Assembly (NCBI RefSeq): GCF_036084755.1
Contig: NZ_CP107968.1
Location: forward strand, 2,362,501-2,426,500
Source: Streptomyces sp. NBC_00370
GTDB lineage: Bacteria > Actinomycetota > Actinomycetes > Streptomycetales > Streptomycetaceae
Direction: 5' to 3'
DNA length: 64,000 nt
Position 1 is the first letter of the stretch, and the number at the start of each line of letters is the position of its first letter. The notes under the pieces are model-generated. The model made no database searches and was not told where the DNA came from. It was given only the letters and a program-made list of their open reading frames with translations. Both the position numbers and the translations under genes were made by a program. This document shows, piece by piece, positions 1-7,487 of this stretch.

Positions 1-289
1 GCACGACCTCGCCGCCCCGCACGGCACACGGCGGACGCTGGATCTGCTGGTGGCCGCCGTCGGTGCGGGGCGGCTGCGGCTGATCCACGCCAACGACTCC
101 AAGGACGTGGCGGGGGCGCACAAGGACCGGCACGAGAACATCGGCTCCGGACAGATCGGCGAGGAGCCGTTCCGTGAGCTGTTCCGGCATCCGGCGACCG
201 AGGGGGTGCCGCTGGTGATCGAGACGCCGGGCGGCAAGGAGGGGCACGCGGCGGATGTGGAGCGGCTGAAGAAGCTCCGCGACGGATGA
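1..289 (+). CDS. nfo: Deoxyribonuclease IV (AP endonuclease), C-terminal part
   Basis: Only the last ~95 codons are present; the frame opens at base 2 and runs off the left edge. The C-terminal signature of the endonuclease IV family is clear: a HANDSK segment, then DRHENIG and GQIGEEPF, which carry metal-binding and DNA-contacting residues of this TIM-barrel enzyme. The family cuts DNA 5' of abasic sites in base-excision repair in the cytoplasm. It ends at a TGA 16 bases before a short palindrome that fronts the next gene, so the two are probably separate transcripts. The start and upstream context cannot be seen. Confidence 0.9.
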   Translation, partial: HDLAAPHGTRRTLDLLVAAVGAGRLRLIHANDSKDVAGAHKDRHENIGSGQIGEEPFRELFRHPATEGVPLVIETPGGKEGHAADVERLKKLRDG

Positions 290-304
290 ACCGGAGCCGA
301 CGGA

Positions 305-321
305 ATACCCCATGGGGGTAT
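305..321. promoter_or_regulatory. CsoR-like palindromic operator
   Basis: A perfect inverted repeat, ATACCCC-ATG-GGGGTAT (7-base arms, 3-base spacer), lies 50 bases upstream of the DUF4396 start. G/C tracts flanked by TA are typical operators of CsoR/RcnR-family copper or metal repressors in actinobacteria. The binding protein is not encoded here, so this is an inference from pattern alone. Confidence 0.5.
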
Positions 322-370
322 ACCGTTGGACGGGTCGGCAGAAGACGTCGTCCCGTCACAGGGGGTTCCG

Positions 371-865
371 ATGGATCACGAGCACGGCACCGGCCGGCCC
401 GGCGCCCACCAGCACGGCGGTCACGCCCGCGCCGACTGGCCCATGGCCGCCCGGGCGACCCTGCACTGTCTCACCGGCTGTGCCATCGGCGAGATCCTCG
501 GCATGGTGATCGGCACGGCCTTCGGCTGGGGCAACGTGGAGACCACGGTCCTCGCGGTCGTACTGGCCTTCTTCTTCGGTTACGCGCTCACCCTGCGCGG
601 CATCCTGGCCGCCGGCGTCGCCTTCAAGGCGGCCTTCCGGGTGGCGCTCGCCGCCGACACGCTCTCGATCGCCGTGATGGAACTGATCGACAACGGGGTG
701 ATCGCCCTGTGGCCCGGCGCGATGGAGGCCGGCCTGGCCGATCTGCTGTTCTGGGTCAGTCTGGCGCTGTCGCTGGCCATCGCCTTCGTCGTCACCACCC
801 CGGTCAACAAGTGGCTGATCGGCCGGGGCAAGGGCCACGCGGTCGTGCACCAGTACCACCACTGA
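371..865 (+). CDS. DUF4396 His-rich integral membrane protein
   Basis: A 164-aa protein of the DUF4396 family, whose function is not established. It has a His-rich N-terminus (HEHGTG.., HQHGGH), a conserved-looking CxxxC at residues 33-37 in the first hydrophobic segment, about four membrane segments (roughly 30-50, 58-80, 85-105, 122-143) and a His-rich tail (HAVVHQYHH). I chose the ATG at 371 because AGGGGG lies five bases upstream; an in-frame ATG at 326 has no such site. His clusters and the upstream CsoR-like palindrome suggest a role in copper or other soft-metal handling, but no transport motif is visible. It appears monocistronic. Confidence 0.8.
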   Translation: MDHEHGTGRPGAHQHGGHARADWPMAARATLHCLTGCAIGEILGMVIGTAFGWGNVETTVLAVVLAFFFGYALTLRGILAAGVAFKAAFRVALAADTLSIAVMELIDNGVIALWPGAMEAGLADLLFWVSLALSLAIAFVVTTPVNKWLIGRGKGHAVVHQYHH

Positions 866-899
866 CGGCGGCCCCGGCCCCGCCCCGAGAGCTCCAGAC

Positions 900-1532
900 C
901 TACAGCTCCGGGCCGTCCTCCGGCAGCTCCTGGTACGAGTAGCGCTGCTCACGCCAGGGGTCGCCGACGTTGTGGTAGCCGCGCTCCTCCCAGAAGCCTC
1001 TGCGGTCCGCCGTCATGTACTCCACGCCCCTGACCCACTTCGGTCCCTTCCAGGCGTACAGCTGCGGTACGACGAGCCGCAGCGGGAAGCCGTGCTCGGC
1101 GGTCAGCAGCTCACCGTCCCGGTGGGTGGCGAATATCGTCCGGTCGGAGCGGAAGTCGTCCAGCCGCAGATTGGCGCTGTAGCCGTACTCGGCCCAGACC
1201 ATGGCGTGCGTGACGCCGGGCGCGGGCGGCGCGAGGTCCAGGACCGTACGCGCGGGGACGCCGCCCCATTCGGCTCCCAGCATGGAGAACTTCGTGACGC
1301 AGTGCAGATCGGCGACGACGGTCGAGAACGGCAGGGCCGAGAACTGCTCGTGGTTCCAGCAGTGTTTGTCGCCGTCGGCGGTGGCCCCGAAGACCCGGAA
1401 TTCCCAGCGGTCCTGTTTGAATTTGGGTACCGGCCCGTAATGGGTGACCGGCCAGCCCCGCTGGAGGCGCTGACCTGGTGGAAGCCCGGACTCCTCCGGC
1501 TCCCGAAACCCCCGGTTCTCCGGCTGACCCAT
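900..1532 (-). CDS. Sulfite oxidase-like molybdopterin oxidoreductase
   Basis: A 210-aa protein with one oxidoreductase molybdopterin-binding domain (about residues 30-200). The likely molybdenum thiolate ligand is Cys78 in DLHCVTKFS; the downstream GFPLRLVVPQLYAWKGPKWV and a C-terminal tyrosine-rich stretch are typical of the bacterial sulfite-oxidase-like / YedY-related group. It has no twin-arginine signal and no dimerisation domain, so it is probably cytoplasmic and its substrate is unknown. The ATG at 1532 is used; there is no strong ribosome site, so upstream starts are possible. It is divergent from bfr. Confidence 0.8.
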   Translation of the reverse strand: MGQPENRGFREPEESGLPPGQRLQRGWPVTHYGPVPKFKQDRWEFRVFGATADGDKHCWNHEQFSALPFSTVVADLHCVTKFSMLGAEWGGVPARTVLDLAPPAPGVTHAMVWAEYGYSANLRLDDFRSDRTIFATHRDGELLTAEHGFPLRLVVPQLYAWKGPKWVRGVEYMTADRRGFWEERGYHNVGDPWREQRYSYQELPEDGPEL

Positions 1533-1688
1533 GCCGTCAATGGTGACAGACCGGGAGGGGTGGTCATGACCAGGTCTGCCCGGATTCGGGCAACTCCGAC
1601 TAAGTAGCCCCTTACTGGACGGCTGATCACCACGGTGCGAGGATCCGAAGCATTCTGCCCGCTCACACGCCTGGAAGGAGCCGCCGCG

Positions 1689-2168
1689 ATGCAGGGCGAC
1701 CCCGAGGTCCTCGAGTTCCTCAACGAGCAGCTGACCGCCGAGCTCACCGCGATCAACCAGTATTTTCTCCACGCGAAGATGCAGGAGAACTTCGGCTGGA
1801 CGAAACTCGCGAAGAACACCCGCGCCGAGTCGTTCGACGAGATGAAGCACGCCGAGCTGCTCACCGACCGGATTCTCTTCCTGGACGGTCTGCCGAACTA
1901 CCAGCGGCTCTTCCACGTACGCGTGGGCCAGACCGTCACGGAGATGTTCAAGGCCGACCGCGAGGTCGAGGTGGAGGCCATCGACCGCCTCAAGCGCGGC
2001 ATCGACGTGATGCGGGGCAAGGGCGACCACACGTCCCGACGGATCTTCGAATCGATCCTGGAGGACGAGGAGCACCACATCGACTACCTCGACACCCAGC
2101 TGGAGCTGGTGGAGAAGCTCGGCGAGGCGCTGTACATCGCCCAGCTCATCGAGCAGCCGGAAAGCTAG
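1689..2168 (+). CDS. bfr: Bacterioferritin
   Basis: A 159-aa haem-ferritin that oxidises Fe(II) and stores ferric mineral in a 24-mer. All expected ferroxidase ligands are in the usual places: Glu18, Glu51, His54, Glu94, Glu127 and His130, plus Met52 for the inter-subunit haem. Length fits the family. GGAAGGAG lies nine bases before the ATG; a longer in-frame start at 1635 lacks a site. It converges with bfd, whose product reduces the stored iron for release, so storage and release genes are paired tail to tail. Confidence 0.96.
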   Translation: MQGDPEVLEFLNEQLTAELTAINQYFLHAKMQENFGWTKLAKNTRAESFDEMKHAELLTDRILFLDGLPNYQRLFHVRVGQTVTEMFKADREVEVEAIDRLKRGIDVMRGKGDHTSRRIFESILEDEEHHIDYLDTQLELVEKLGEALYIAQLIEQPES

Positions 2169-2170
2169 GA

Positions 2171-2213
2171 GGGCCTGATCCGGACGACCGGCCCCCGGGC
2201 CTGATCCGAACGA
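2171..2213 (+). repeat. Tandem copies of a GGGCCTGATCC-type repeat
   Basis: Two near-identical 17-base units (GGGCCTGATCCGGACGA and GGGCCTGATCCGAACGA, starting at 2171 and 2197) sit between bfr and bfd. The same CCTGATCCGAACGA word recurs at 16713, where it forms one arm of an inverted repeat. This looks like a small dispersed intergenic repeat; it may also fold as part of the bfr 3' end. Confidence 0.5.
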
Positions 2214-2220
2214 GCAGGGT

Positions 2221-2490
2221 CTAGGCGGCCTCGTCCAGGCCGACGGTCACGGCCGTCGCTCCCGGCAGTACGGGGGCGGCCGAGGCCGCCACCGGGGGTG
2301 CGACCGACTCCAGCAGCTCACGGCGCGGGCAGCCGCCCCGGCCGAGCAGCGACTGGATGTGGCGTACGCACGAGCCGCAGTCGGTGCCGGCCTTGCTGGC
2401 CGAAGCTATCTGCCGGGGGGTGCACGCTCCGGCGTCCGCGTGTTCCTTGATCTGCTTATCGGTGATTCCGAAGCACGAGCAGACGTACAC
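2221..2490 (-). CDS. bfd: Bacterioferritin-associated ferredoxin
   Basis: An 89-aa protein with the BFD-type [2Fe-2S] motif: Cys4-x-Cys6 near the N-terminus and Cys38-x-x-Cys41. Family members donate electrons to the bacterioferritin haem so that stored iron is reduced and released. The C-terminal ~35 residues are Ala/Val/Pro-rich and lie outside the domain. The GTG at 2490 has GGGAGG nine bases upstream. An iron box 68 bases upstream implies derepression when iron is scarce, which suits an iron-release factor. Confidence 0.93.
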   Translation of the reverse strand: MYVCSCFGITDKQIKEHADAGACTPRQIASASKAGTDCGSCVRHIQSLLGRGGCPRRELLESVAPPVAASAAPVLPGATAVTVGLDEAA

Positions 2491-2557
2491 GCGGGTTCAC
2501 CTCCCGGCGGGATCGATGGTGGGGCCGTAGCGACGGCGAGGCCCCCCGAAGAATCGG

Positions 2558-2576
2558 TGAGGCTAACCTAACCTTA
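2558..2576 (-). promoter_or_regulatory. Iron box (DmdR/IdeR-type operator) of bfd
   Basis: TGAGGCTAACCTAACCTTA matches 15 of 19 positions of the actinobacterial iron box TTAGGTTAGSCTAACCTAA. It lies just upstream of bfd. DtxR-family repressors (DmdR1 in Streptomyces, IdeR in mycobacteria) bind such sites with Fe(II). The match is seen; the regulator is inferred. Confidence 0.75.
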
Positions 2577-2613
2577 CCCACCGGCTTCCGCACACAAAAG
2601 CCCCGCGCACGGC

Positions 2614-2648
2614 GATGGGGCGCGGATCACACGGATCCACGCCCCATC
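2614..2648 (-). terminator. Hairpin terminator after DAHP synthase
   Basis: Arms 2614-2628 and 2634-2648 (GATGGGGCGCGGATC and GATCCACGCCCCATC) pair at 14 of 15 positions around a 5-base loop, 22 bases past the DAHP synthase stop. There is no long U-run, as is common in Streptomyces. Confidence 0.6.
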
Positions 2649-2669
2649 CCCTCGCCGATCATGAGCGCC

Positions 2670-4022
2670 CTACTGGTCCCGGTACATCTCCGCGACCAGG
2701 AAGGCCAGGTCGAGCGACTGGCTGCGGTTGAGCCTGGGGTCGCAGGCCGTCTCGTAGCGCTGATGCAGATCGTCCACGAAGATCTCGTCGCCGCCGCCCA
2801 CGCACTCCGTGACGTCGTCACCCGTCAGCTCGACATGGATGCCGCCCGGGTGCGTGCCGAGGCCCTTGTGCACCTCGAAGAAGCCCTTGACCTCGTCCAG
2901 GACGTCGTCGAAGCGGCGCGTCTTGTGGCCGGAGGCCGCCTCGAACGTGTTGCCGTGCATCGGGTCCGTCACCCAGACCACCGTCGCGCCCGAGGCGGTG
3001 ACCTTGTCGACCAGCTGCGGCAGCTTGTCCCTGACCTTGTCGGCGCCCATCCGGACGATGAAGGTCAGCCGGCCCGGCTCCCGGTCCGGGTCGAGCCGGT
3101 CGATGTAGCTGAGCGCGTCGTCCACGGTCGTCGAGGGGCCGAGCTTGACCCCGATGGGGTTGCTGATCTTCGAGGCGAACTCGATGTGCGCGCCGTCCAG
3201 CTGGCGGGTGCGCTCACCGACCCAGACCATGTGGCCCGAGGTGTCGTACAGCTTGTTCGTGCGCGAGTCGGTGCGGGTGAGCGCCGACTCGTAGTCCAGC
3301 AGCAGCGCCTCGTGCGACGCGTAGAACTCGACGGCGCGGAATTCGGCCGGGTCGGTGCCGCACGCCTTCATGAAGTTGAGCGCGTTGTCGATCTCGCGGG
3401 CGAGCTGCTCGTAACGCTGCCCGGACGGTGAGGACTTCACGAAGTCCTGGTTCCAGGCGTGCACCTGGCGCAGGTCGGCGTAGCCGCCGGTGGTGAAGGC
3501 ACGGACCAGGTTGAGGGTCGAGGCCGACGCGTGGTACATCCGCTTCAGCCGGTCGGGGTCCGGGATCCGGGACTTCTCGTCGAAGGCGAAGCCGTTGACG
3601 GAGTCGCCCCGGTAGGTGGGCAGGGTCACGCCGTCGCGGGTCTCGGTCCCCTTGGAGCGCGGCTTCGAGTACTGGCCGGCGATCCTGCCGACCTTCACCA
3701 CGGGCACGGAGGCCGCGTAGGTGAGCACGGCGCTCATCTGGAGCAGGGTCTTCAGCTTCGCCCTGATGTGTTCGGCGGACACGGCGTCGAACGCCTCGGC
3801 GCAGTCGCCGCCCTGGAGCAGGAACGCCTCGCCCTTCGCGACGGCGGCCAGCCTGGACCGCAGCTGGTCGCACTCGCCCGCGAAGACCAGCGGCGGAAAG
3901 GACTCCAGGTCCGCCACGACCTCGCGCAGGGCTTCCCGGTCGGGATACTCCGGCTGCTGGGCAGCGGGAAGATCTTTCCAGGTCGGCACAGGGGTCGCGG
4001 GGTTCTCAGCTTTCACGGTCAC
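2670..4022 (-). CDS. aroH: 3-deoxy-7-phosphoheptulonate synthase, class II
   Basis: A 450-aa class II DAHP synthase, catalysing the first step of the shikimate pathway from phosphoenolpyruvate and erythrose 4-phosphate. Plant-like class II hallmarks are present: ECDQLR near the N-terminus, FLLQGGDCAE, KPRSKGTETRDG, THPGGIHVE and a final ETACDPRLNRSQSLDLAF. The length is standard. I start at the GTG at 4022 (MTVKAENP); a second GTG two codons on is possible, and a longer upstream frame lacks support. It is divergent from the anthranilate synthase across an 83-base gap holding the trp leader promoter, so pathway entry and tryptophan branch genes are neighbours. Confidence 0.97.
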   Translation of the reverse strand: MTVKAENPATPVPTWKDLPAAQQPEYPDREALREVVADLESFPPLVFAGECDQLRSRLAAVAKGEAFLLQGGDCAEAFDAVSAEHIRAKLKTLLQMSAVLTYAASVPVVKVGRIAGQYSKPRSKGTETRDGVTLPTYRGDSVNGFAFDEKSRIPDPDRLKRMYHASASTLNLVRAFTTGGYADLRQVHAWNQDFVKSSPSGQRYEQLAREIDNALNFMKACGTDPAEFRAVEFYASHEALLLDYESALTRTDSRTNKLYDTSGHMVWVGERTRQLDGAHIEFASKISNPIGVKLGPSTTVDDALSYIDRLDPDREPGRLTFIVRMGADKVRDKLPQLVDKVTASGATVVWVTDPMHGNTFEAASGHKTRRFDDVLDEVKGFFEVHKGLGTHPGGIHVELTGDDVTECVGGGDEIFVDDLHQRYETACDPRLNRSQSLDLAFLVAEMYRDQ

Positions 4023-4105
4023 GGCGCCCAGATTACGCGCTCGCGGCCCGTGACAACCGCCCGGCTCACAGTGTGGAACGGGTCGTGTGCGGTAAGGTCC
4101 CACGC

Positions 4106-4162
4106 ATGTTCGCGCATTCGAATCAGAGCTGGTGGTGGCCGGATCATCCGGCGGCCCCCTGA
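4106..4162 (+). CDS. trpL: trp operon leader peptide
   Basis: An 18-codon frame encodes MFAHSNQSWWWPDHPAAP, with three consecutive Trp codons (4130-4138), followed closely by an intrinsic terminator. This is the arrangement of a ribosome-mediated tryptophan attenuator. A -10-like TAAGGT at 4093-4098 is only seven bases upstream of the ATG and there is no ribosome site, so the leader is probably translated from a leaderless transcript. From memory, a very similar leader precedes trpE in S. venezuelae. The peptide acts only as a sensor of charged tRNA-Trp. Confidence 0.92.
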   Translation: MFAHSNQSWWWPDHPAAP

Positions 4163-4185
4163 TTCGTCGCGAGCGTCAGCATCGC

Positions 4186-4217
4186 GAAGGCCGCCCGAGG
4201 GCGGCCTTCGGTGTTTT
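4186..4217 (+). terminator. Attenuator terminator hairpin of trpE
   Basis: GAAGGCCGCCC (4186-4196) and GGGCGGCCTTC (4199-4209) pair perfectly and are followed by GGTGTTTT. The hairpin lies 24 bases past the leader stop and 82 bases before trpE. When tryptophan is plentiful it should stop transcription. Upstream GC-rich segments around the leader stop could form the competing antiterminator, but I could not fold them. Confidence 0.85.
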
Positions 4218-4298
4218 CCGGGCCCGGGATCTCCGGGCGGGAAGCGGGGGCGGCCCTCCCGCCCCGCTCCCGCCCCGTCCCGGAAGGAACACCCGCCC

Positions 4299-6242
4299 AT
4301 GTCTCAGCCGTCGGCGCGCAGTCTGCTCGCCCGTCTCCTCGACTCCGACTGCCCGCCCTTCGCCCTGCTCCGCCGCCGCACCCCCGGACGCGACCACGAC
4401 ACCGTGGAGCTGCTGATCGGGGCCGTGCACGAGGCGGACACACTCGCCGGTATCCCCGTCGGCAGCCGTCCCTCGCTCGCCCTGGTGCCGTTCCGGCAGA
4501 TCAGGGAGCGCGGCTTCGACGTGCACGACGACGGGACGCCGCTGGCCGTCCTGGTCGCCGACGAGACGTACGAACTGCCGCTGGCCGAGGTGACCGAGCT
4601 GCTGCCCGACCACGCGGTACGGGTCGAAGGCGGCGCCTTCGACATCGACGACGAGCGGTACGCGGCCGTCGTGCGGCGGGTCATCGAGGACGAGATCGGC
4701 CGGGGCGAGGGCGCGAACTTCGTGATCAAGCGCACGTTCGAAGGCCATGTTCCGGGCTTCGGCAGCGCCGACGCGCTCGCCCTGTTCCGGCGGCTGCTCA
4801 CCGCCGAGCGCGGCGCGTACTGGACGTTCGTCGTACACACCGGGGAGCGCACCCTGGTCGGCGCGAGCCCGGAGGTGCATGTCCGGATGAGCGGCGGGAC
4901 GGTCGTGATGAATCCGATCAGCGGCACGTTCCGCTATCCGCCCGAGGGACCCACCCCCGAGGGACTGCTGGCGTTCCTGGCCGACCGCAAGGAGACCGAG
5001 GAACTGTCCATGGTCGTGGACGAGGAACTGAAGATGATGTGCACCGTCGGGGACAGGGGCGGGGTGGTGATCGGCCCCCGGCTCAAGGAGATGGCGCATC
5101 TCGCGCACACCGAGTACGAGTTGCGCGGCCGCTCCTCGCTGGACGTGCGCGAGGTGCTGAAGGAGACGATGTTCGCGGCGACCGTCACCGGATCGCCCGT
5201 GCAGAACGCCTGCCGGGTGATCGAGCGGCACGAACCGCTCGGACCCGACGGGCGGGGGCGCGGCTACTACGCGGGGGCGCTGGCGCTCGTCGGGCTCGAC
5301 GCCGGCGGGGCGCAGACCCTCGACTCCCCCATTCTGATCCGCACCGCCGACATCGCGGCCGACGGCCGGCTGCGGGTGCCGGTCGGCGCCACGCTCGTAC
5401 GCCACTCCGACCCGGCGGGCGAGGTCGCCGAGACCCACGCCAAGGCGGCGGGGGTGCTGGCGGCCCTCGGCGTACGGCCCGCCCGCCCGCGCGCCGAGTC
5501 GGCCGGGCCGCGGCTGGCCGACGACCCCCGGGTGCGGGCGGCGCTGGACGGACGCCGGGCCGGGCTCGCGCCGTTCTGGCTGAAGATGCAGACCGAGCCT
5601 GCCTCGCTCACCGGCCATGCCCTGGTCGTGGACGGCGAGGACACCTTCACCGCGATGCTCGCCCATCTGCTGCGCTCGTCGGGACTCGACGTGACGGTAC
5701 GGCGGTTCGACGCGCCGGGACTGCGCGAAGCGGCGCTCACGCACCAGGGTCCCGTGGTGCTGGGGCCCGGCCCGGGGGATCCCGCCGACGCCACGGATCC
5801 GAAGATGCGGCTGCTGCGCGCGCTGACCGCCGAGCTGATCCGCGACCACCGGCACGGTCTGCTCGGCGTCTGCCTCGGCCATGAGCTGATCGCCGCCGAA
5901 CTGGGCCTGGAAACGGTCCGCAAGCAGGTCCCGTACCAGGGTGCGCAGACGCGGATCCCGCTGTTCGGCAGGGCGGAGACGGTCGGTTTCTACAACAGCT
6001 TCACCGCACGCTGCGACGCGGAGACGGCGCGCGAACTGGCGGCGCACGGCATCGAGGTGAGCAGGGACGAGACGAGCGACGAGGTGTTCGCGCTGCGCGG
6101 CGCCGGGTTCGCCTCGCTGCAGTTCCACGCGGAGTCCGTGCTGACCCTGGACGGGCCGCGGATCGTAAGGGAGTCACTGGCCGGGGCGATGAACACCGAG
6201 GAGTCGGAACGGCGGTCGGGGACGCCGATCGAGCGGGGCTGA
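4299..6242 (+). CDS. trpE: Anthranilate synthase, fused TrpE-TrpG
   Basis: A 647-aa single-chain anthranilate synthase converting chorismate and glutamine to anthranilate. The chorismate-binding domain occupies about residues 1-430 (ISGTFRYPP, KETEELSMVVDEELKMM, FAATVTGSPVQNA). A glutamine amidotransferase domain follows, with its nucleophile in GVCLGHE (about Cys525) and a His/Glu pair in FHAES. The order and sequence resemble fused TrpEG / PhzE-type enzymes; the trp attenuator argues for primary tryptophan synthesis rather than phenazines. GGAAGG lies upstream of the ATG at 4299. TrpD is encoded 25 kb away, so the trp genes are scattered. Confidence 0.94.
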   Translation: MSQPSARSLLARLLDSDCPPFALLRRRTPGRDHDTVELLIGAVHEADTLAGIPVGSRPSLALVPFRQIRERGFDVHDDGTPLAVLVADETYELPLAEVTELLPDHAVRVEGGAFDIDDERYAAVVRRVIEDEIGRGEGANFVIKRTFEGHVPGFGSADALALFRRLLTAERGAYWTFVVHTGERTLVGASPEVHVRMSGGTVVMNPISGTFRYPPEGPTPEGLLAFLADRKETEELSMVVDEELKMMCTVGDRGGVVIGPRLKEMAHLAHTEYELRGRSSLDVREVLKETMFAATVTGSPVQNACRVIERHEPLGPDGRGRGYYAGALALVGLDAGGAQTLDSPILIRTADIAADGRLRVPVGATLVRHSDPAGEVAETHAKAAGVLAALGVRPARPRAESAGPRLADDPRVRAALDGRRAGLAPFWLKMQTEPASLTGHALVVDGEDTFTAMLAHLLRSSGLDVTVRRFDAPGLREAALTHQGPVVLGPGPGDPADATDPKMRLLRALTAELIRDHRHGLLGVCLGHELIAAELGLETVRKQVPYQGAQTRIPLFGRAETVGFYNSFTARCDAETARELAAHGIEVSRDETSDEVFALRGAGFASLQFHAESVLTLDGPRIVRESLAGAMNTEESERRSGTPIERG

Positions 6243-6248
6243 GGCACC

Positions 6249-6297
6249 GGGCGCCGGGGATCATCGCGAGCTTTCCGTGGTGATCCCGGGCGCCGGG
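6249..6297. terminator. Bidirectional hairpin between trpE and pfkA
   Basis: An imperfect inverted repeat, GGGATCATC (6257-6265) against GGTGATCCC (6279-6287) with flanking GGCGCC extensions, separates these convergent genes. It could terminate both transcripts. Confidence 0.5.
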
Positions 6298-6334
6298 CCG
6301 CGCAACCGGAGAAGACGCTCAACCGAAGAATCCG

Positions 6335-7363
6335 TCAGCCGAAGAAGACGCTTACCTCCTCGTACAGCTCCGACGGCACCGTCTTCAGCTCGGCGACCGC
6401 CTCCGCGATGGGTACCCGCACGACGTCCGTGCCGCGCAGGGCGACCATCTTGCCGAAGTCGCCGTCCCGTACGGCCTCGATGGCGTGCAGCCCGAATCGG
6501 GTCGCCAGCCACCGGTCGAAGGCGCTCGGGGTGCCGCCGCGCTGCACATGTCCGAGGACGGTCGTCCGCGCCTCGTTGCCGGTGCGCCGCTCGATCTCCT
6601 TGGCCAGCCACTCGCCGATGCCCGAGAGCCGGACATGGCCGAAGGAGTCGAGGGTGCCGTCCTTGAGCACGAGGTCGCCGTCCTTGGGCATCGCGCCTTC
6701 CGAGATGACGACGATGGGGGCGTACGACGCTCTGAACCGTGACGTCACCCAGGCGCAGACCTGCTCGACGTCGAAGCGCTGTTCGGGGATGAGGATGACA
6801 TTGGCGCCGCCGGCCAGGCCCGAGTGCATGGCGATCCAGCCGGCATGACGGCCCATCACCTCGCAGACCAGCACCCGCATATGGGATTCGGCGGTGGTGT
6901 GCAGCCGGTCGATGGCCTCGGTCGCGATACCGACCGCCGTGTCGAAGCCGAAGGTGTAGTCGGTGGCCGAGAGGTCGTTGTCAATGGTCTTGGGGACTCC
7001 GACGCAGGGGATGCCCTGCTCGTCGGAGAGGGTGGCGGCGACGCCCAGGGTGTCCTCGCCGCCGATCACGATCAGCGAATCGACCTCATGGGCGGCCAGG
7101 GTCTCCTTGATCCGCCGTATCCCGTCCTCCTCCTTGAGAGGATTGGTGCGCGAAGAACCGAGAATGGTCCCGCCGCGCGGCAGGATGCCGCGCACGGCGG
7201 GGATGTCGAGCCGTACGGTGTCGTCTTCCAGCGGCCCGCGCCAGCCGTCCCGGAACCCGGTGAACGCGTACCCGTATTCCTGGACGCCCTTGCGCACGAT
7301 GCCTCGGATGACCGCGTTGAGTCCGGGGCAGTCGCCGCCCCCGGTCAGTACTCCGACTCGCAT
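6335..7363 (-). CDS. pfkA: 6-phosphofructokinase (possibly PPi-dependent)
   Basis: A 342-aa PfkA-family enzyme that phosphorylates fructose 6-phosphate to the 1,6-bisphosphate in glycolysis. The N-terminal GVLTGGGDCPGLNAV loop, catalytic TIDND (126-130), MGRHAGW and QRGG motifs are intact. The phosphoryl-donor determinants are GGEDT, with Asp at residue 104, and PKTIDND, with Lys at 125. Family studies link Asp104 plus Lys here to pyrophosphate-dependent enzymes, while Gly104 marks ATP enzymes. Donor specificity is therefore uncertain. The ATG at 7363 follows GAAGGGAAG. It converges with trpE and stands alone. Confidence 0.93.
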   Translation of the reverse strand: MRVGVLTGGGDCPGLNAVIRGIVRKGVQEYGYAFTGFRDGWRGPLEDDTVRLDIPAVRGILPRGGTILGSSRTNPLKEEDGIRRIKETLAAHEVDSLIVIGGEDTLGVAATLSDEQGIPCVGVPKTIDNDLSATDYTFGFDTAVGIATEAIDRLHTTAESHMRVLVCEVMGRHAGWIAMHSGLAGGANVILIPEQRFDVEQVCAWVTSRFRASYAPIVVISEGAMPKDGDLVLKDGTLDSFGHVRLSGIGEWLAKEIERRTGNEARTTVLGHVQRGGTPSAFDRWLATRFGLHAIEAVRDGDFGKMVALRGTDVVRVPIAEAVAELKTVPSELYEEVSVFFG

Positions 7364-7487
7364 GGAAAACACTTCCCTTCGCCGTCGGTGAGGTACCCGG
7401 GCCACCGGTGAAGTGACACAGGTCACTCCCGCATGGTGCGCAGCACGAATTCCGTTGCGCCAGAGGGCGGTTGGAAGCGGGTGAAAC

